From positions 868,001-932,000 of the forward strand of contig NZ_CP123872.1 in assembly GCF_031598375.1 (NCBI RefSeq): a stretch of 64,000 nt of DNA, written 5' to 3'. The notes under the pieces are model-generated. The model searched no databases and had not been told where the DNA came from. It saw nothing but the letters and a program-made list of their open reading frames with translations. Position 1 is the first letter of the stretch, and the number at the start of each line of letters is the position of its first letter. The position numbers and the translations under genes were made by a program. Below are positions 42,927-52,230 of this stretch, one piece after another. The DNA is from Temperatibacter marinus. GTDB taxonomy: Bacteria > Pseudomonadota > Alphaproteobacteria > Sphingomonadales > Kordiimonadaceae.

Positions 42927-43793
42927 ATGTCTGAAGCAAACATTTTATTCGTAAATACACAGCTTATCCCTTTTGGTCTAATGCTGATCATGCTTAGTCT
43001 TGGCATGTCCCTGACTGTTCAGGACTTTAAGAATATTGCCCTGTCCCCAAAAGCAGCATTCATTGGGCTGGCAGGCCAATTTTTCTTACTCCCGGCTCTT
43101 GCTTTTGCAATCTGCCTTCTGTTCCAATTGCCCCCGCCTTTAGCCACAGGTTTAATGATTTTGGCCGCATGCCCCGGCGGCATCACTTCAAATGCGCTGG
43201 TGTTTGCCGCACGGTCCGATGTCGCATTGTCTGTATCCATGACAACCATATCAAGTTTTGTAACCGTCTTTACGACACCGCTCCTTGCTAGTTTTGCCTT
43301 ATGGTATTTTTATAATCAAGGTGCTGCACCTGACATGTCTTTTATAAAGACGATGAAAAAGATTTTTCTGCTCACAATCCTACCCGTGGTAACTGGAATG
43401 CTGATCAAACAACTTGCTGGCACTCTTGCTGATCGCCTTGTTGTATGGTTACGTCCTACCTCAATGATTATTTTAATATTGATCATTATTTATAGCACTT
43501 ATGTTTCGAAGGATCGTGTCCTTTCCAATATTGAAACTGCAGGATTTGCAATTCTTATGATGAATGTTTTAGCTCTTGGGCTAGGTACTTTTATTGCCAT
43601 TAAAGCACAGTTAGGACCAAAACAAATCACAACAATTGGTATCGAGATTGGGGTTCAAAACGCCACGATGGCCACTGTGCTAATTCTTGCAATTTTAGAG
43701 GATGTAAGTCTAGCGATCATGCCTACATTGTACGGGGTATGGATGCTGGTTAGTGCTTCAATTTATATCCGCTTAAGACAAAAGCATACCTAA
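42927..43793 (+). CDS. bile acid:sodium symporter (BASS) family transporter
   Basis: This 288-residue membrane protein has about nine to ten helices and the BASS hallmarks: LMILAACPGGITSNAL in the crossover region and GIEIGVQNATMATVL in the second half. The family imports bile acids, pyruvate, pantoate or other organic anions with sodium. It lies 23 bp after the GST gene and 32 bp before the next gene. It probably imports the acid that the divergent CoA ligase activates. Confidence 0.88.
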   Translation: MSEANILFVNTQLIPFGLMLIMLSLGMSLTVQDFKNIALSPKAAFIGLAGQFFLLPALAFAICLLFQLPPPLATGLMILAACPGGITSNALVFAARSDVALSVSMTTISSFVTVFTTPLLASFALWYFYNQGAAPDMSFIKTMKKIFLLTILPVVTGMLIKQLAGTLADRLVVWLRPTSMIILILIIIYSTYVSKDRVLSNIETAGFAILMMNVLALGLGTFIAIKAQLGPKQITTIGIEIGVQNATMATVLILAILEDVSLAIMPTLYGVWMLVSASIYIRLRQKHT

Positions 43794-43825
43794 AACGCCG
43801 ATCAAAATATCAAAAGGATTTCCCG

Positions 43826-44806
43826 ATGATCGTCATCAATGCCGAAACAATTTCTTCCTTGCTTCCTTCTCCAATTCAGCAATCTCTCATCCGAGACGCT
43901 TTTCTAATTGCAGGGGACACAGACAAACATATTAATCCTCTGCGTCATAAAATGATGCTCAAAGGTAATGAATCTCTTATGGGTATGATGCCAGGATGGT
44001 CTAGTGCTGGAAATCATTTTGGTATTAAACTTGTGAATATCTTTCCAGACAACCCACAGAAGGGTTTCTCCAGTCATATGGGAGCAATGCTGTTATTTGA
44101 CGGCGAGACAGGCGTGGTCAATGCTCTATTAGATACAGCCCGCCTAACCGCAATCCGAACAGCCGCAGCGTCGGCATTTGCAACAGATCTTCTTGCCACT
44201 TCCTCTGTGTCAAAATTAGGAATTATTGGAACAGGAGAGCAAGCCCTGTCTCATATCCATGCACACATGCCCCTTCGAGATTTTGACGCAATCTATATTG
44301 CAGGCCGTTCTAAGAAAAAGGCGGAAGCCTTTATTAATACATTGCCAGAAGTTCTTAGGCGCCTTGCTGTAGCCGCAGAAAATGCCCAGGATCTCTGTGA
44401 GAAATCTGATGTCATTTGCACAGTAACATCCTCGCCTACTCCTGTTGTTAAAACTGACTGGCTCAAGGACGGGCAGCACATCAACATCGTAGGAGCCAGT
44501 GTGCCTTCTAAAATGGAAGTAGAAGCCTCTATCCTGAAACGCACTCACTATTATTCGGACTATGTGCCTTCCCTTATGGCCGAGGCCGGCGAAGTCAATC
44601 AGTATCAAAAAAAGTATGGTAACGCTGAAGCTCTTATAAAAGGCAGTATCAGTGATATTCTCCTAGGAATTCGTGAAGGGCGGCAAAACCCGTTGGATGT
44701 TACGGCCTTCCGAAGCCTGGGGTTCGCTGTTGAAGATTTAGTCTTTGCAGAGTATCTCTATAGGCAGTGCAGTGATCAGTCCCTTGGCATTGACATCCCT
44801 TTCTAA
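43826..44806 (+). CDS. ornithine cyclodeaminase/mu-crystallin family protein
   Basis: This 326-residue NAD(P)-binding protein has the N-terminal substrate region with PLRHKMMLKG, the DTARLTAIRTAAASA helix, and the cofactor motif GIIGTGEQA. The family covers ornithine cyclodeaminase, ketimine reductase and alanine dehydrogenase types. Last gene of the operon, followed by a terminator. In this cluster it may reduce an imine or deaminate an amino-acid-like compound, for example an amino acid conjugate. This is inference. Confidence 0.85.
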   Translation: MIVINAETISSLLPSPIQQSLIRDAFLIAGDTDKHINPLRHKMMLKGNESLMGMMPGWSSAGNHFGIKLVNIFPDNPQKGFSSHMGAMLLFDGETGVVNALLDTARLTAIRTAAASAFATDLLATSSVSKLGIIGTGEQALSHIHAHMPLRDFDAIYIAGRSKKKAEAFINTLPEVLRRLAVAAENAQDLCEKSDVICTVTSSPTPVVKTDWLKDGQHINIVGASVPSKMEVEASILKRTHYYSDYVPSLMAEAGEVNQYQKKYGNAEALIKGSISDILLGIREGRQNPLDVTAFRSLGFAVEDLVFAEYLYRQCSDQSLGIDIPF

Positions 44807-44853
44807 CGACACCTGAATTTAGTCAACATCAATTTAGCAACAGTGATCTTGTT

Positions 44854-44878
44854 GTGCCCGGCTGGGCACGCAATTTTT
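44854..44878 (+). terminator. intrinsic terminator of GST/BASS/OCD operon
   Basis: GTGCCC and GGGCAC form a 6-bp GC-rich stem around a GGCT loop, followed by CGCAA and five T. Confidence 0.65.
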
Positions 44879-44961
44879 CTGCCTGCGCAAATTTTGTCCA
44901 AAATAATATTAACCGCAAAATAATACCAATTTATAGGGATTGACCTCTCTTAGATCTTAAT

Positions 44962-44981
44962 ATATGAATATTTGTTCAGTT
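44962..44981. promoter_or_regulatory. TetR-type operator, site B
   Basis: ATATGAATATTTGTTCAGTT matches operator A at 17 of 20 positions. It lies about 240 bp upstream of the TonB receptor start. Confidence 0.65.
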
Positions 44982-45219
44982 TGTATACTTTTTGTTAAGC
45001 ATTTGACCCTATTTTATAGGTAAGTCATACAGGCATAAAATTTTTGTATTAATAAAATATTACAGATTATATATATAATAGTAGTATTTTGTTTCACAAA
45101 AATAGTAAAATGAGAATTATATTACGAATTAATCCGAAATATGGAAAATTCACAGTGTATCTTTCGTTTTTGTTCATATGATGATATAATGTTCATGTTC
45201 ATGCAAAGGGAGTAGAGCC

Positions 45220-47439
45220 ATGACGTACGAAACTAAGCACAAAGAGAATGACCACAAGGCCATTTTTCTTGCCAGCCTTTCATTATTAGTAATCAGCACG
45301 GTCCTACCGCACTCACAGGTTGTCGCTCAAGATGATGACGATGATTTCCTTTTGGAGGAAATTGTAATTACAGCGACGAAACGCGCCGAATCACAGCAAA
45401 CAGTACCTATTGCTGTAAAAACAATGACTGCGAGCATGATTGAAAAATTTGGTGCCTCTGATTTGAAAAGCCTAGAGAACGCCAGCCCTAGCATGAATTT
45501 TGGGCGCGCAGAACGCAGTAATCGCGGCGAGATTACAATTCGCGGTGTAGGTGACTGGGCTAGAAATGCCGGTATGGATGCCCGTGCAGGTGTATATGTT
45601 GACGGCGTTTACATGGGTCGTGCCGCCGGGGCAAATCAAGCGCTCTTCGATGTTGAACGAGTCGAGATTTTACGGGGTCCACAAGGGACTTTATTTGGTA
45701 AAAACACTGTATCTGGAGCGATCAACATCACCACAACAAGACCTGTCTATGATGAAACAGTTGGTACCGTTGATGTTTCATATGGTAATTACGGAACTTT
45801 AGATGCCAAGGCACGATATTCAATGCCTCTATCAGACTCTGCAGCTCTCTCAATTACTGCGGCCTATAGAAATAGCGATGGGTATATCAAGAATAAATTC
45901 ACCGATAGCACCATCAATGGGGATGATATTTTCTCTACCCGTGCGAAGGTTGCCTTCTCGCCAACGGAAAAGCTCGATATTGATCTATCCTTTGATTATA
46001 CAACAGAAGACAAACCAGCTACTAACGCAGAAGCTCTCGGTTTTATTACCAATCCAACAGCAGTCTTTTTAGCCAGCGTTGTTGGGATTACTCGTCCGAC
46101 AAATGAAGTGAACACACCTTATGTTGTCAATCACGATGCCGAAGAATTTGACAGAAGAGAATTATGGGGAAGCTCTCTTACAGCAAATTACACCTTTGAC
46201 AATGATTATATTTTTACAATGATTGCTTCTTATAGAGATTCTGAAACGCAAGATTTGAATGAAGAGGATTACCTACCTGTTCATCTCGCGACATCAGGGT
46301 TTGCTGAAAACAATCAACAGACCACACTCGAGGCGCGCGTTGCATCGCCGAAAGAAGAAAAATATGACTTCGTTGCAGGTCTATATTATTTTAATAGTGA
46401 TGTACAAGGCGCGGCGCGTGCAACTGTAAACTTTACACATTTAGGGGCTATTGATCATATTGCACTGGATACAGACGGCAATACCCAGTCTTATTCTGCC
46501 TTCTTCAACGGCAATTACCGCTTTACAGATCAGCTAGAGCTTAATCTCGGGGCCCGCTATACCTCGGAAGATAAAGCCCTTCTTTATTCAAGCTCAGACC
46601 CATTCGGCGCTTTCTTTGTGACAACGACCCGTGATGTAGAACGCAGCGAGAGTAATTTCTCTCCTCGTGTTGGTCTGAATTATTATGTGAATGATTCTAT
46701 TATGGTGTACGGAAACTGGTCTGTCGCATATAAATCAGGGGGCTGGAATGCCGATTTCTTGAATGCTATCGCTATTCAAAAATTTGAGTTTTCAAAAGAA
46801 AAAGCAACCAATATTGAATTGGGTTTCAAGTCTGAACTGATGAATAAACGTATGCGGTTAAACATCGCTGCTTTCCAAACCAAATATGATGACTTCCAGG
46901 TCTTTCAGTTCCAACAATCTGAAGGATCAACAACTTTGATCTTTGATAACGCTGGAACAGTGACGTCAAAAGGGATTGAGACCGATATTACCTATGTGGC
47001 CACTGAAAACCTAACCCTCACAGCCAGCGTTGCACTTATCGATGCAAAATTTGATAGCTTTAGAGATGCTGGAGGAATTGGCGTTCACTATGACGGAAAT
47101 AAGTTACCGTATGCCCCAGAGTTTAACTATTATTTAGCAGCTGATTATAGCTTTGAGCTCTTTGGTAATAGTGCAACCATCCATCTTGATTATGCACATA
47201 ACGATGAAGCGTATGCAAATGCAGACAATACAGCAGCAAACTATATGCCAAGCTATGGTGTTGTGAACTACCGTGGATCCTATTTCCTAGAGGACTATGA
47301 TATTGAGCTTTATGCCTTTGCCCAAAATCTATTGGACAAATCTTATATTCGGTCAAGAAATGTTAATTTCTTCGGCATTCCGCGCGCAGTATACGGAAAG
47401 CCAGCAACTTATGGGGTGGGTATAAAATTCAATTTCTAA
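45220..47439 (+). CDS. TonB-dependent outer-membrane receptor
   Basis: This 739-residue receptor has a signal peptide (about 1-37), a TonB-box-like segment EEIVITATKR, a plug domain (about 55-165, with GVYVDGVYMGR and RGPQGTLFGKNTVSGAINI) and a 22-strand-type barrel ending in a C-terminal Phe (GVGIKFNF). It imports a bulky ligand across the outer membrane. Preceded by AAAGGGAG and by TetR-type operator B, so it is probably co-regulated with the CoA ligase and BASS symporter. The ligand is unknown. Confidence 0.93.
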   Translation: MTYETKHKENDHKAIFLASLSLLVISTVLPHSQVVAQDDDDDFLLEEIVITATKRAESQQTVPIAVKTMTASMIEKFGASDLKSLENASPSMNFGRAERSNRGEITIRGVGDWARNAGMDARAGVYVDGVYMGRAAGANQALFDVERVEILRGPQGTLFGKNTVSGAINITTTRPVYDETVGTVDVSYGNYGTLDAKARYSMPLSDSAALSITAAYRNSDGYIKNKFTDSTINGDDIFSTRAKVAFSPTEKLDIDLSFDYTTEDKPATNAEALGFITNPTAVFLASVVGITRPTNEVNTPYVVNHDAEEFDRRELWGSSLTANYTFDNDYIFTMIASYRDSETQDLNEEDYLPVHLATSGFAENNQQTTLEARVASPKEEKYDFVAGLYYFNSDVQGAARATVNFTHLGAIDHIALDTDGNTQSYSAFFNGNYRFTDQLELNLGARYTSEDKALLYSSSDPFGAFFVTTTRDVERSESNFSPRVGLNYYVNDSIMVYGNWSVAYKSGGWNADFLNAIAIQKFEFSKEKATNIELGFKSELMNKRMRLNIAAFQTKYDDFQVFQFQQSEGSTTLIFDNAGTVTSKGIETDITYVATENLTLTASVALIDAKFDSFRDAGGIGVHYDGNKLPYAPEFNYYLAADYSFELFGNSATIHLDYAHNDEAYANADNTAANYMPSYGVVNYRGSYFLEDYDIELYAFAQNLLDKSYIRSRNVNFFGIPRAVYGKPATYGVGIKFNF

Positions 47440-47476
47440 GATAGTTTAGACTATTGTAATTTTAGCCTAGAAGAGA

Positions 47477-47507
47477 GAAGGGTCGCTGAGAGCGACCCTT
47501 CTTTTTT
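47477..47507. terminator. intrinsic terminator after TonB receptor
   Basis: GAAGGGTCGCT and AGCGACCCTTC form an 11-bp perfect stem around a GAG loop, followed by six T. It lies between the convergent receptor and TetR genes. Confidence 0.9.
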
Positions 47508-47548
47508 ATTTTAATGATTGGTGATAAAGAATAAAAAGAACGAGCCTT

Positions 47549-48169
47549 TTAGAGCGGTTCCGCTTCCATATCAGTAATGATGGCGTTAAGACCCTCTCTT
47601 GTCATTCTCATGAAAGCATCTTCATACCCTTCGTCAAGGTGGCTAATATAGGTCAGGGCGGCCGATCCAACATGCTGTAAAAAAGAGGCATATTCAAACA
47701 GTTTCTCCAGGGGAATATGCGGGTAATGCTGAAGCATAAGTAAAGACAATGTATGATTATATTTCTTTCGGTGATCCATTTTTAAATCGAGAGTCTCAGG
47801 GAAGACGACATGGACATATTCAAGAGCCGCGAAAGGTAACTGCTCTCTATGACGATCCAATGTACGCTTCACTAAGTGATAAAATCGATCCTTAAAGTCC
47901 TTTTCATGATTTTCATTTACCAATTCAGTATTTACAATTTCTCTTAGGCTGCCTGTGTTTTTTTCGTACAGCTGCGTCAAAATCGCCTTCTTATTTGGGA
48001 AATACCGATAAACGGTGCCCACAGGAATGTTACCAGCCTCAGCTATCTTACGCGTCGTCAGGCTATTCATGCCATCCTTGATGATTAGATCTAGGGCGAT
48101 TGATAGAATGCGATCAAAGGTTTCCTTGGCTCTTTTTTGGGTTGGTACTTTTCTGATTTCAATTGACAT
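47549..48169 (-). CDS. TetR-family transcriptional regulator
   Basis: This 206-residue regulator has an N-terminal helix-turn-helix (about 15-60: ILSIALDLIIKDGMNSLTTR, then NIPVGTVYRYFPNK) and a helical ligand domain. I prefer the start at 48169, preceded by GTGGA, over the ATG at 48193. A palindromic site (48226-48245) of the same type as those at 42100 and 44962 lies upstream, so autoregulation and control of the CoA ligase/symporter/receptor cluster is likely. The inducer is unknown. Confidence 0.88.
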   Translation of the reverse strand: MSIEIRKVPTQKRAKETFDRILSIALDLIIKDGMNSLTTRKIAEAGNIPVGTVYRYFPNKKAILTQLYEKNTGSLREIVNTELVNENHEKDFKDRFYHLVKRTLDRHREQLPFAALEYVHVVFPETLDLKMDHRKKYNHTLSLLMLQHYPHIPLEKLFEYASFLQHVGSAALTYISHLDEGYEDAFMRMTREGLNAIITDMEAEPL

Positions 48170-48609
48170 ATCTTTTTTCCACTTGTAATCCATACACTAT
48201 ATCAGATGTAAATATGAAATCAATAAAATGAACATATGATCATTTAAATTTTTTATTTTTTCCTGTTATCTGTGCTCTCTGCCCCTTCATCCCAATCTAA
48301 TAAATAGACTGTGAAAGACGACTATGGGTATAGTAAACTGATTCCTTACCCAATCAACTTAGGGATATGAATCTTCCTAACGCATGGATTGGTCTAGAGT
48401 CTTCCAAGATTTTGATTCGATTCAGAAGCGTCTCCCCAGAAAGAAATTCCACCCTAAGCTGCGATAGTGCAGTTTATAGGTGATTATATGTTCACTATTT
48501 ATAGATAATGTGAAGCGTATTCATATTTATAATCATGGTTAATATATATTTAATATAATGACTATATGTTCACTTTATTAATTTGATTATTTATTGAGGG
48601 AGATTGCTC
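48170..48609. other. 440-bp intergenic region between TetR and PAS_5 genes
   Basis: An AT-rich divergent promoter region with the TetR-type operator C at 48226-48245 and two copies of TATATGTTCACT (48485-48496, 48563-48574) that contain the operator half-site. No convincing open frame or structured RNA is visible. Confidence 0.6.
48226..48245. promoter_or_regulatory. TetR-type operator, site C
   Basis: AAATGAACATATGATCATTT is an imperfect palindrome matching the TGAACA-N2-TGTTCA core with one change. It lies upstream of the TetR gene. Confidence 0.7.
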
Positions 48610-49107
48610 ATGTTTGATAAAACAAATATATTTGAAGGTCTATATGGGAATCCTCGCATAATTTGCCCTTCAGAAGCGCCTTCGTCTTTTCAAAAAATTT
48701 ACACTTACTTCAACAGGTATTTCGACAAGGACGTCCTCCCAAAAAGGAAGGATCTCAACCCTGCTGATCATAAAAAGCTCCTTCCCAAAATGACTCTTGT
48801 TAACATAAAATACACAGAGGATAGCCTTGACGACCACATCACCTATGCTGGGTCCGATGTTGATGACTTTTTTGGCTCTTACTCTTTTCAGAACATGTCA
48901 AATATCAAGGATTTAGATGTCTATTATCGGTATAAAGCGGTAGTCAGTCATTTACAAAAAACGAGACAGCCTCTCTTTGTAAAAGTTGAAAAGCTTACCC
49001 GGAAATACTATTTTTATTCGGCAACATTTGCTTTCTTACCATTCTCAGAAGACGGTGACTCTATCAGTCAAATTGTGTCTATTTTTCAAAAACAAGTAAA
49101 ATCATAA
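48610..49107 (+). CDS. PAS_5-type domain protein
   Basis: This 165-residue protein resembles the alphaproteobacterial PAS_5 family: an N-terminal segment DVLPKRKDLNPADHKKLLP, then LVNIKYTEDSLD and a Gly-Ser-rich barrel opening. It has no output domain. It starts at ATG 48610 after GAGGGAG. Two repeats with the TetR half-site lie just upstream. It may sense a small ligand or redox state; partner unknown. Confidence 0.7.
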   Translation: MFDKTNIFEGLYGNPRIICPSEAPSSFQKIYTYFNRYFDKDVLPKRKDLNPADHKKLLPKMTLVNIKYTEDSLDDHITYAGSDVDDFFGSYSFQNMSNIKDLDVYYRYKAVVSHLQKTRQPLFVKVEKLTRKYYFYSATFAFLPFSEDGDSISQIVSIFQKQVKS

Positions 49108-49171
49108 TATCTATTTCCAGGCCTTCCAGATTGGTCTATCTATCTATAGACACGAGGAACTGGATATTTGT

Positions 49172-49930
49172 ATGGCCACTGCAAGTCTTATAGGACTTTT
49201 CTTTTTAACGGCACTTCTGTATGCCATGGTTGGGTTCGGTGGGGGCTCGACATATAATGCATTGCTCCTTCTTGACAACACCCCCTATGAAGCAATTCCT
49301 TTTATTGCGCTTTTATGCAACCTGCTTGTCGTTGGCGGGGGGGTGTGGCACTTCAGTAACCAGGGCCACCTCTCACTTTCACGCGGCCTTCCCTGGATCA
49401 TATTCTCTGTGCCTTCAGCTTTCGTTGGGGGCCTAATTCCGCTTTCAGAAGATGTCTTTATTGGCTTTTTAGGCTTGGCCTTGCTGTTGTCTGGACTAAA
49501 AATGTTACTGCCTGAACTAAAAGCATCACATCAATCTGAAAGGCCTTATCGTCTCTATATTCCTCTCTTCACTGGATCTGGTCTAGGATTAGTGGCTGGG
49601 ATTACGGGCATTGGCGGCGGTATATTCCTCGCCCCTATTCTTTACTTTCTTCGCTGGGGATCGCCAAAGCAAATTGCGGGGCTCTGCAGTCTATTTATCC
49701 TCGTAAATTCTCTGTCCGGTCTTGTTGGACAAGGTTTAAAATTACAAGCATACGAAAATTTACTGCCCCTCATAGAAACCTATTGGCTCTTATTTCCCAC
49801 TGTTGTGATTGGAGGGCAAATTGGGTCCCGTCTAACCCTCTATAAAATCAAAGCTTCTTTTTTGCAAAAAATGACCGCTTTGCTGATCTTATATGTTGCG
49901 CTACGGCTTTTATGGCGTTTCACACACTAA
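49172..49930 (+). CDS. TauE/SafE-family membrane exporter
   Basis: This 252-residue protein has about eight helices in two repeats. The repeated Gly-rich motifs, VGFGGGSTYNALLLL near the start and GITGIGGGIFLAPIL in the second half, are typical of TauE/SafE (DUF81) sulfite or organosulfonate exporters. It ends one base before the convergent RNA methyltransferase gene. Substrate not determined; the family moves small anions. Confidence 0.87.
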   Translation: MATASLIGLFFLTALLYAMVGFGGGSTYNALLLLDNTPYEAIPFIALLCNLLVVGGGVWHFSNQGHLSLSRGLPWIIFSVPSAFVGGLIPLSEDVFIGFLGLALLLSGLKMLLPELKASHQSERPYRLYIPLFTGSGLGLVAGITGIGGGIFLAPILYFLRWGSPKQIAGLCSLFILVNSLSGLVGQGLKLQAYENLLPLIETYWLLFPTVVIGGQIGSRLTLYKIKASFLQKMTALLILYVALRLLWRFTH

Positions 49931-49931
49931 G

Positions 49932-51035
49932 CTATACAAGCACTTCCGTCTGATACAGTTTTACAGACAACCCTCCGTGGGAAAAGGGTAAGGTTTTTGA
50001 AAAGGGCAATCCTGTTGCTTGAGCGAGTGAATCACTGCTCGTAATGAGCCCTATTCGCCATCCGACAAACTCTCTCGCTAAAGTACTCCCCATAGCCTTA
50101 TAGAGTGCTCCTAAGCGCTTTATCTCACCCAAACGAACACCGTACGGTGGATTGATAATCACAAGCCCCTTTGCACCGCCTGGTGCTTTCAAGGCATTGA
50201 TAGTTCCTTTTTCAAAAACTGTGCACTGTGCAACGCCCGCTCTTTCTGCATTCGCTCTCGACAATTCGATAGCGCCATCGTTGCGATCAAATCCGTAAAA
50301 GTGCGGCGTGTCATCATGAGGCTGTGACTGAGAGCGCAGAGAGTCCCAGGCGACAGGGTCAAAACTTAACAACTTTTCGAAAGCAAAAGTCCGCGAGCGG
50401 CCCGGCAGTAATCCTTGTGCAATTTCAGCAGCCTCAATGACAAATGTCCCTGACCCGCACATGGGATCTAAGACAGGTTCATCGCCTGTAAAACCACATT
50501 CCTTAATCAGAAGCGCCGCAATATTCTCGCGCATAGGCGCTTTATTGACCCCTTGCTTATGACCTCTCTTATGAAGGGAGTCGCCGCTTGTATCGATACT
50601 GATTGTGCATAAATCATCAAGTATTCGAGCTTTAATACAAATGTCTGCTTGAGGGTCTATCTCAATACCGACCCCTTTGATTGCATCTTCAATCCGCTGG
50701 GACGCTGCTTTGTGATGATATATACGAGACTTCTTACATGTGGCTTCAACACGGACGGGATGGCTTAAAGACAACAAAGCCCGCCAGTCTATTCGATTAG
50801 CTTGTTTGTCTAATTTTGCTAAATGGACCACTCGGAAACTGGCAATTCTCACCAGCACATGACTTGCGCCGCGTAACATCAAGTTAAAGCGCCATACATC
50901 TATCCACGTTCCAGTGACCGTCACACCCCCTGTAGAAGCGGCAGCATCAGAATAACCTAGTTCAATAGCTTCCTTCTCAAGAGATGCCTCGAGACCAGGA
51001 ACGGTAACTAAAAATATTTCAAGAGTTTCTGTCAT
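49932..51035 (-). CDS. THUMP-domain class I RNA methyltransferase (RlmL/TrmN-like)
   Basis: This 367-residue methyltransferase has an N-terminal ferredoxin-like/THUMP region (about 1-155) and a C-terminal SAM-dependent domain. The SAM domain has DPMCGSGTFVIEAA and the catalytic NPPYG. It resembles the YcbY/RlmL N-terminal half, which makes m2G in 23S rRNA. A housekeeping role is likely. No operon partner; a 184-bp gap without recognisable features lies upstream. Confidence 0.9.
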   Translation of the reverse strand: MTETLEIFLVTVPGLEASLEKEAIELGYSDAAASTGGVTVTGTWIDVWRFNLMLRGASHVLVRIASFRVVHLAKLDKQANRIDWRALLSLSHPVRVEATCKKSRIYHHKAASQRIEDAIKGVGIEIDPQADICIKARILDDLCTISIDTSGDSLHKRGHKQGVNKAPMRENIAALLIKECGFTGDEPVLDPMCGSGTFVIEAAEIAQGLLPGRSRTFAFEKLLSFDPVAWDSLRSQSQPHDDTPHFYGFDRNDGAIELSRANAERAGVAQCTVFEKGTINALKAPGGAKGLVIINPPYGVRLGEIKRLGALYKAMGSTLAREFVGWRIGLITSSDSLAQATGLPFSKTLPFSHGGLSVKLYQTEVLV

Positions 51036-51219
51036 GCCTCATCCCTACAGAATTCGCTGAGAAAGGTCGAGAGAAATAGAGAGACCTATCTAAAAATCTA
51101 TTCATAAGCGCATGCTGATCCCTTGGTTCATTCCCTTACCAGCGAGACCAAGATATTGAGGAGCGACCTGTGTCACGCTGCTCTACCTTTTTTGCGTTTA
51201 AACCTACTCAGGGCGAGAT

Positions 51220-52224
51220 TTAAGAGCGACCACATCCCGTCGGCACAATAAATGAGGGTTGACGGCGTTTCTGATTAGGGGCAGTTTCATAATCCATATC
51301 CTGCGCATAGGCCTTCCATGTGTCTATCCGCTCCATACGGGGCTCCCAACTATCATCTGGAAAAGTCAGCTGTTCCGGGGCATGTTTTTCAAGATATGCA
51401 AATAATTTTTGTGGAATGTCACCATAATCCGTCAGTCCTTTATGGGAAAAACAACGGCCAAAAAGAACCCCGTCAGCAAAAGGGGTGCCGCCCATTCTCA
51501 TAAAAGGCCACCACTGAGACACTCGAGTAAATCCCCCCGTCATACGGACAGTCGGAAGATCTCTATCTTCAAGTTCAGTTCGATTTACTTGCAAGGTAAA
51601 ATGCTCTGAAGGGCTAATGATTTTCCCTGTAGATGCACGGGGCCAATATTCTGGATTAACAGGATTTTCATAACTATGGGTATAATCCCAGCTCACCATT
51701 AAATCATCGCCGTACTGCTGGAACGGCAGCGTAAAAGGTGTGGTATCGCTGGCATTAGGAAAGACTGTACCCTCATTGATTAATGTTGGTGATCCGCCCT
51801 TAGAATCCATCAAAAGCGTGGGCATGGAAGGTCCTATGCGGCCAATGAGACAATCGTTATAAAAGTGATAAACCTCGACCGTTTCTTCCGTATAGGGATT
51901 ATACCAGTGTTCCAAAATATCACCGGTTTCAAGGTCTGTAAAATAGCCGGTTTCACGCGACTTTAACAGCAAATCGCCATTTTCGGCAACCTTTGCCTGC
52001 ACCAAACCGGTCCCAGTGTACCCAAACAAAGGTTGCATCCTGGCAGTGCCAACGCGTCCATACATCAATCCGTGAAAGGCACCAATAACTGGCTGCTCAT
52101 AGCCTGCCCATATTTTTCCAAATGCATAGAGATTGTCATAGGGATCACCGTAGTTAAAGCCCGTTTCAGATGGCTGCATCGCCCCACCGCCAAGAAGAGT
52201 ATTCACATAAAGCGACTGAGTCAT
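51220..52224 (-). CDS. DUF1838 family protein
   Basis: This 334-residue protein matches the DUF1838 pattern: an early DPYDNLYAFGKIWAGYE, a YNPYTEETVEVYHF block, and WWPFMRMGG late. It has no signal peptide of the usual kind. Function of the family is unknown. It is followed toward its promoter by the IMPACT-family gene, 6 bp away, so the two are likely co-transcribed. The Trp/Tyr-rich beta pattern is distantly reminiscent of the calycin-like protein at 35-1006, but I do not claim homology. Confidence 0.75.
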   Translation of the reverse strand: MTQSLYVNTLLGGGAMQPSETGFNYGDPYDNLYAFGKIWAGYEQPVIGAFHGLMYGRVGTARMQPLFGYTGTGLVQAKVAENGDLLLKSRETGYFTDLETGDILEHWYNPYTEETVEVYHFYNDCLIGRIGPSMPTLLMDSKGGSPTLINEGTVFPNASDTTPFTLPFQQYGDDLMVSWDYTHSYENPVNPEYWPRASTGKIISPSEHFTLQVNRTELEDRDLPTVRMTGGFTRVSQWWPFMRMGGTPFADGVLFGRCFSHKGLTDYGDIPQKLFAYLEKHAPEQLTFPDDSWEPRMERIDTWKAYAQDMDYETAPNQKRRQPSFIVPTGCGRS

Positions 52225-52230
52225 TTTTTC

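Larger units (their letters stand above)
44807..45219. other. 413-bp intergenic region before TonB receptor
   Basis: This gap holds a terminator at its left end, a TetR-type operator at 44962-44981, and an AT-rich stretch. A further operator half-site TGTTCATAT lies at 45171-45179, and a repeated GTTCATG follows at 45191-45203, just before the TonB receptor ribosome site. I see no open frame or RNA gene. Confidence 0.6.

Noticed and set aside
51220-52224. Homology between the DUF1838 protein and the calycin-like protein at 35-1006
   Set aside because: Only general Trp/Tyr-rich beta character is shared; no ordered motif match could be found by eye.
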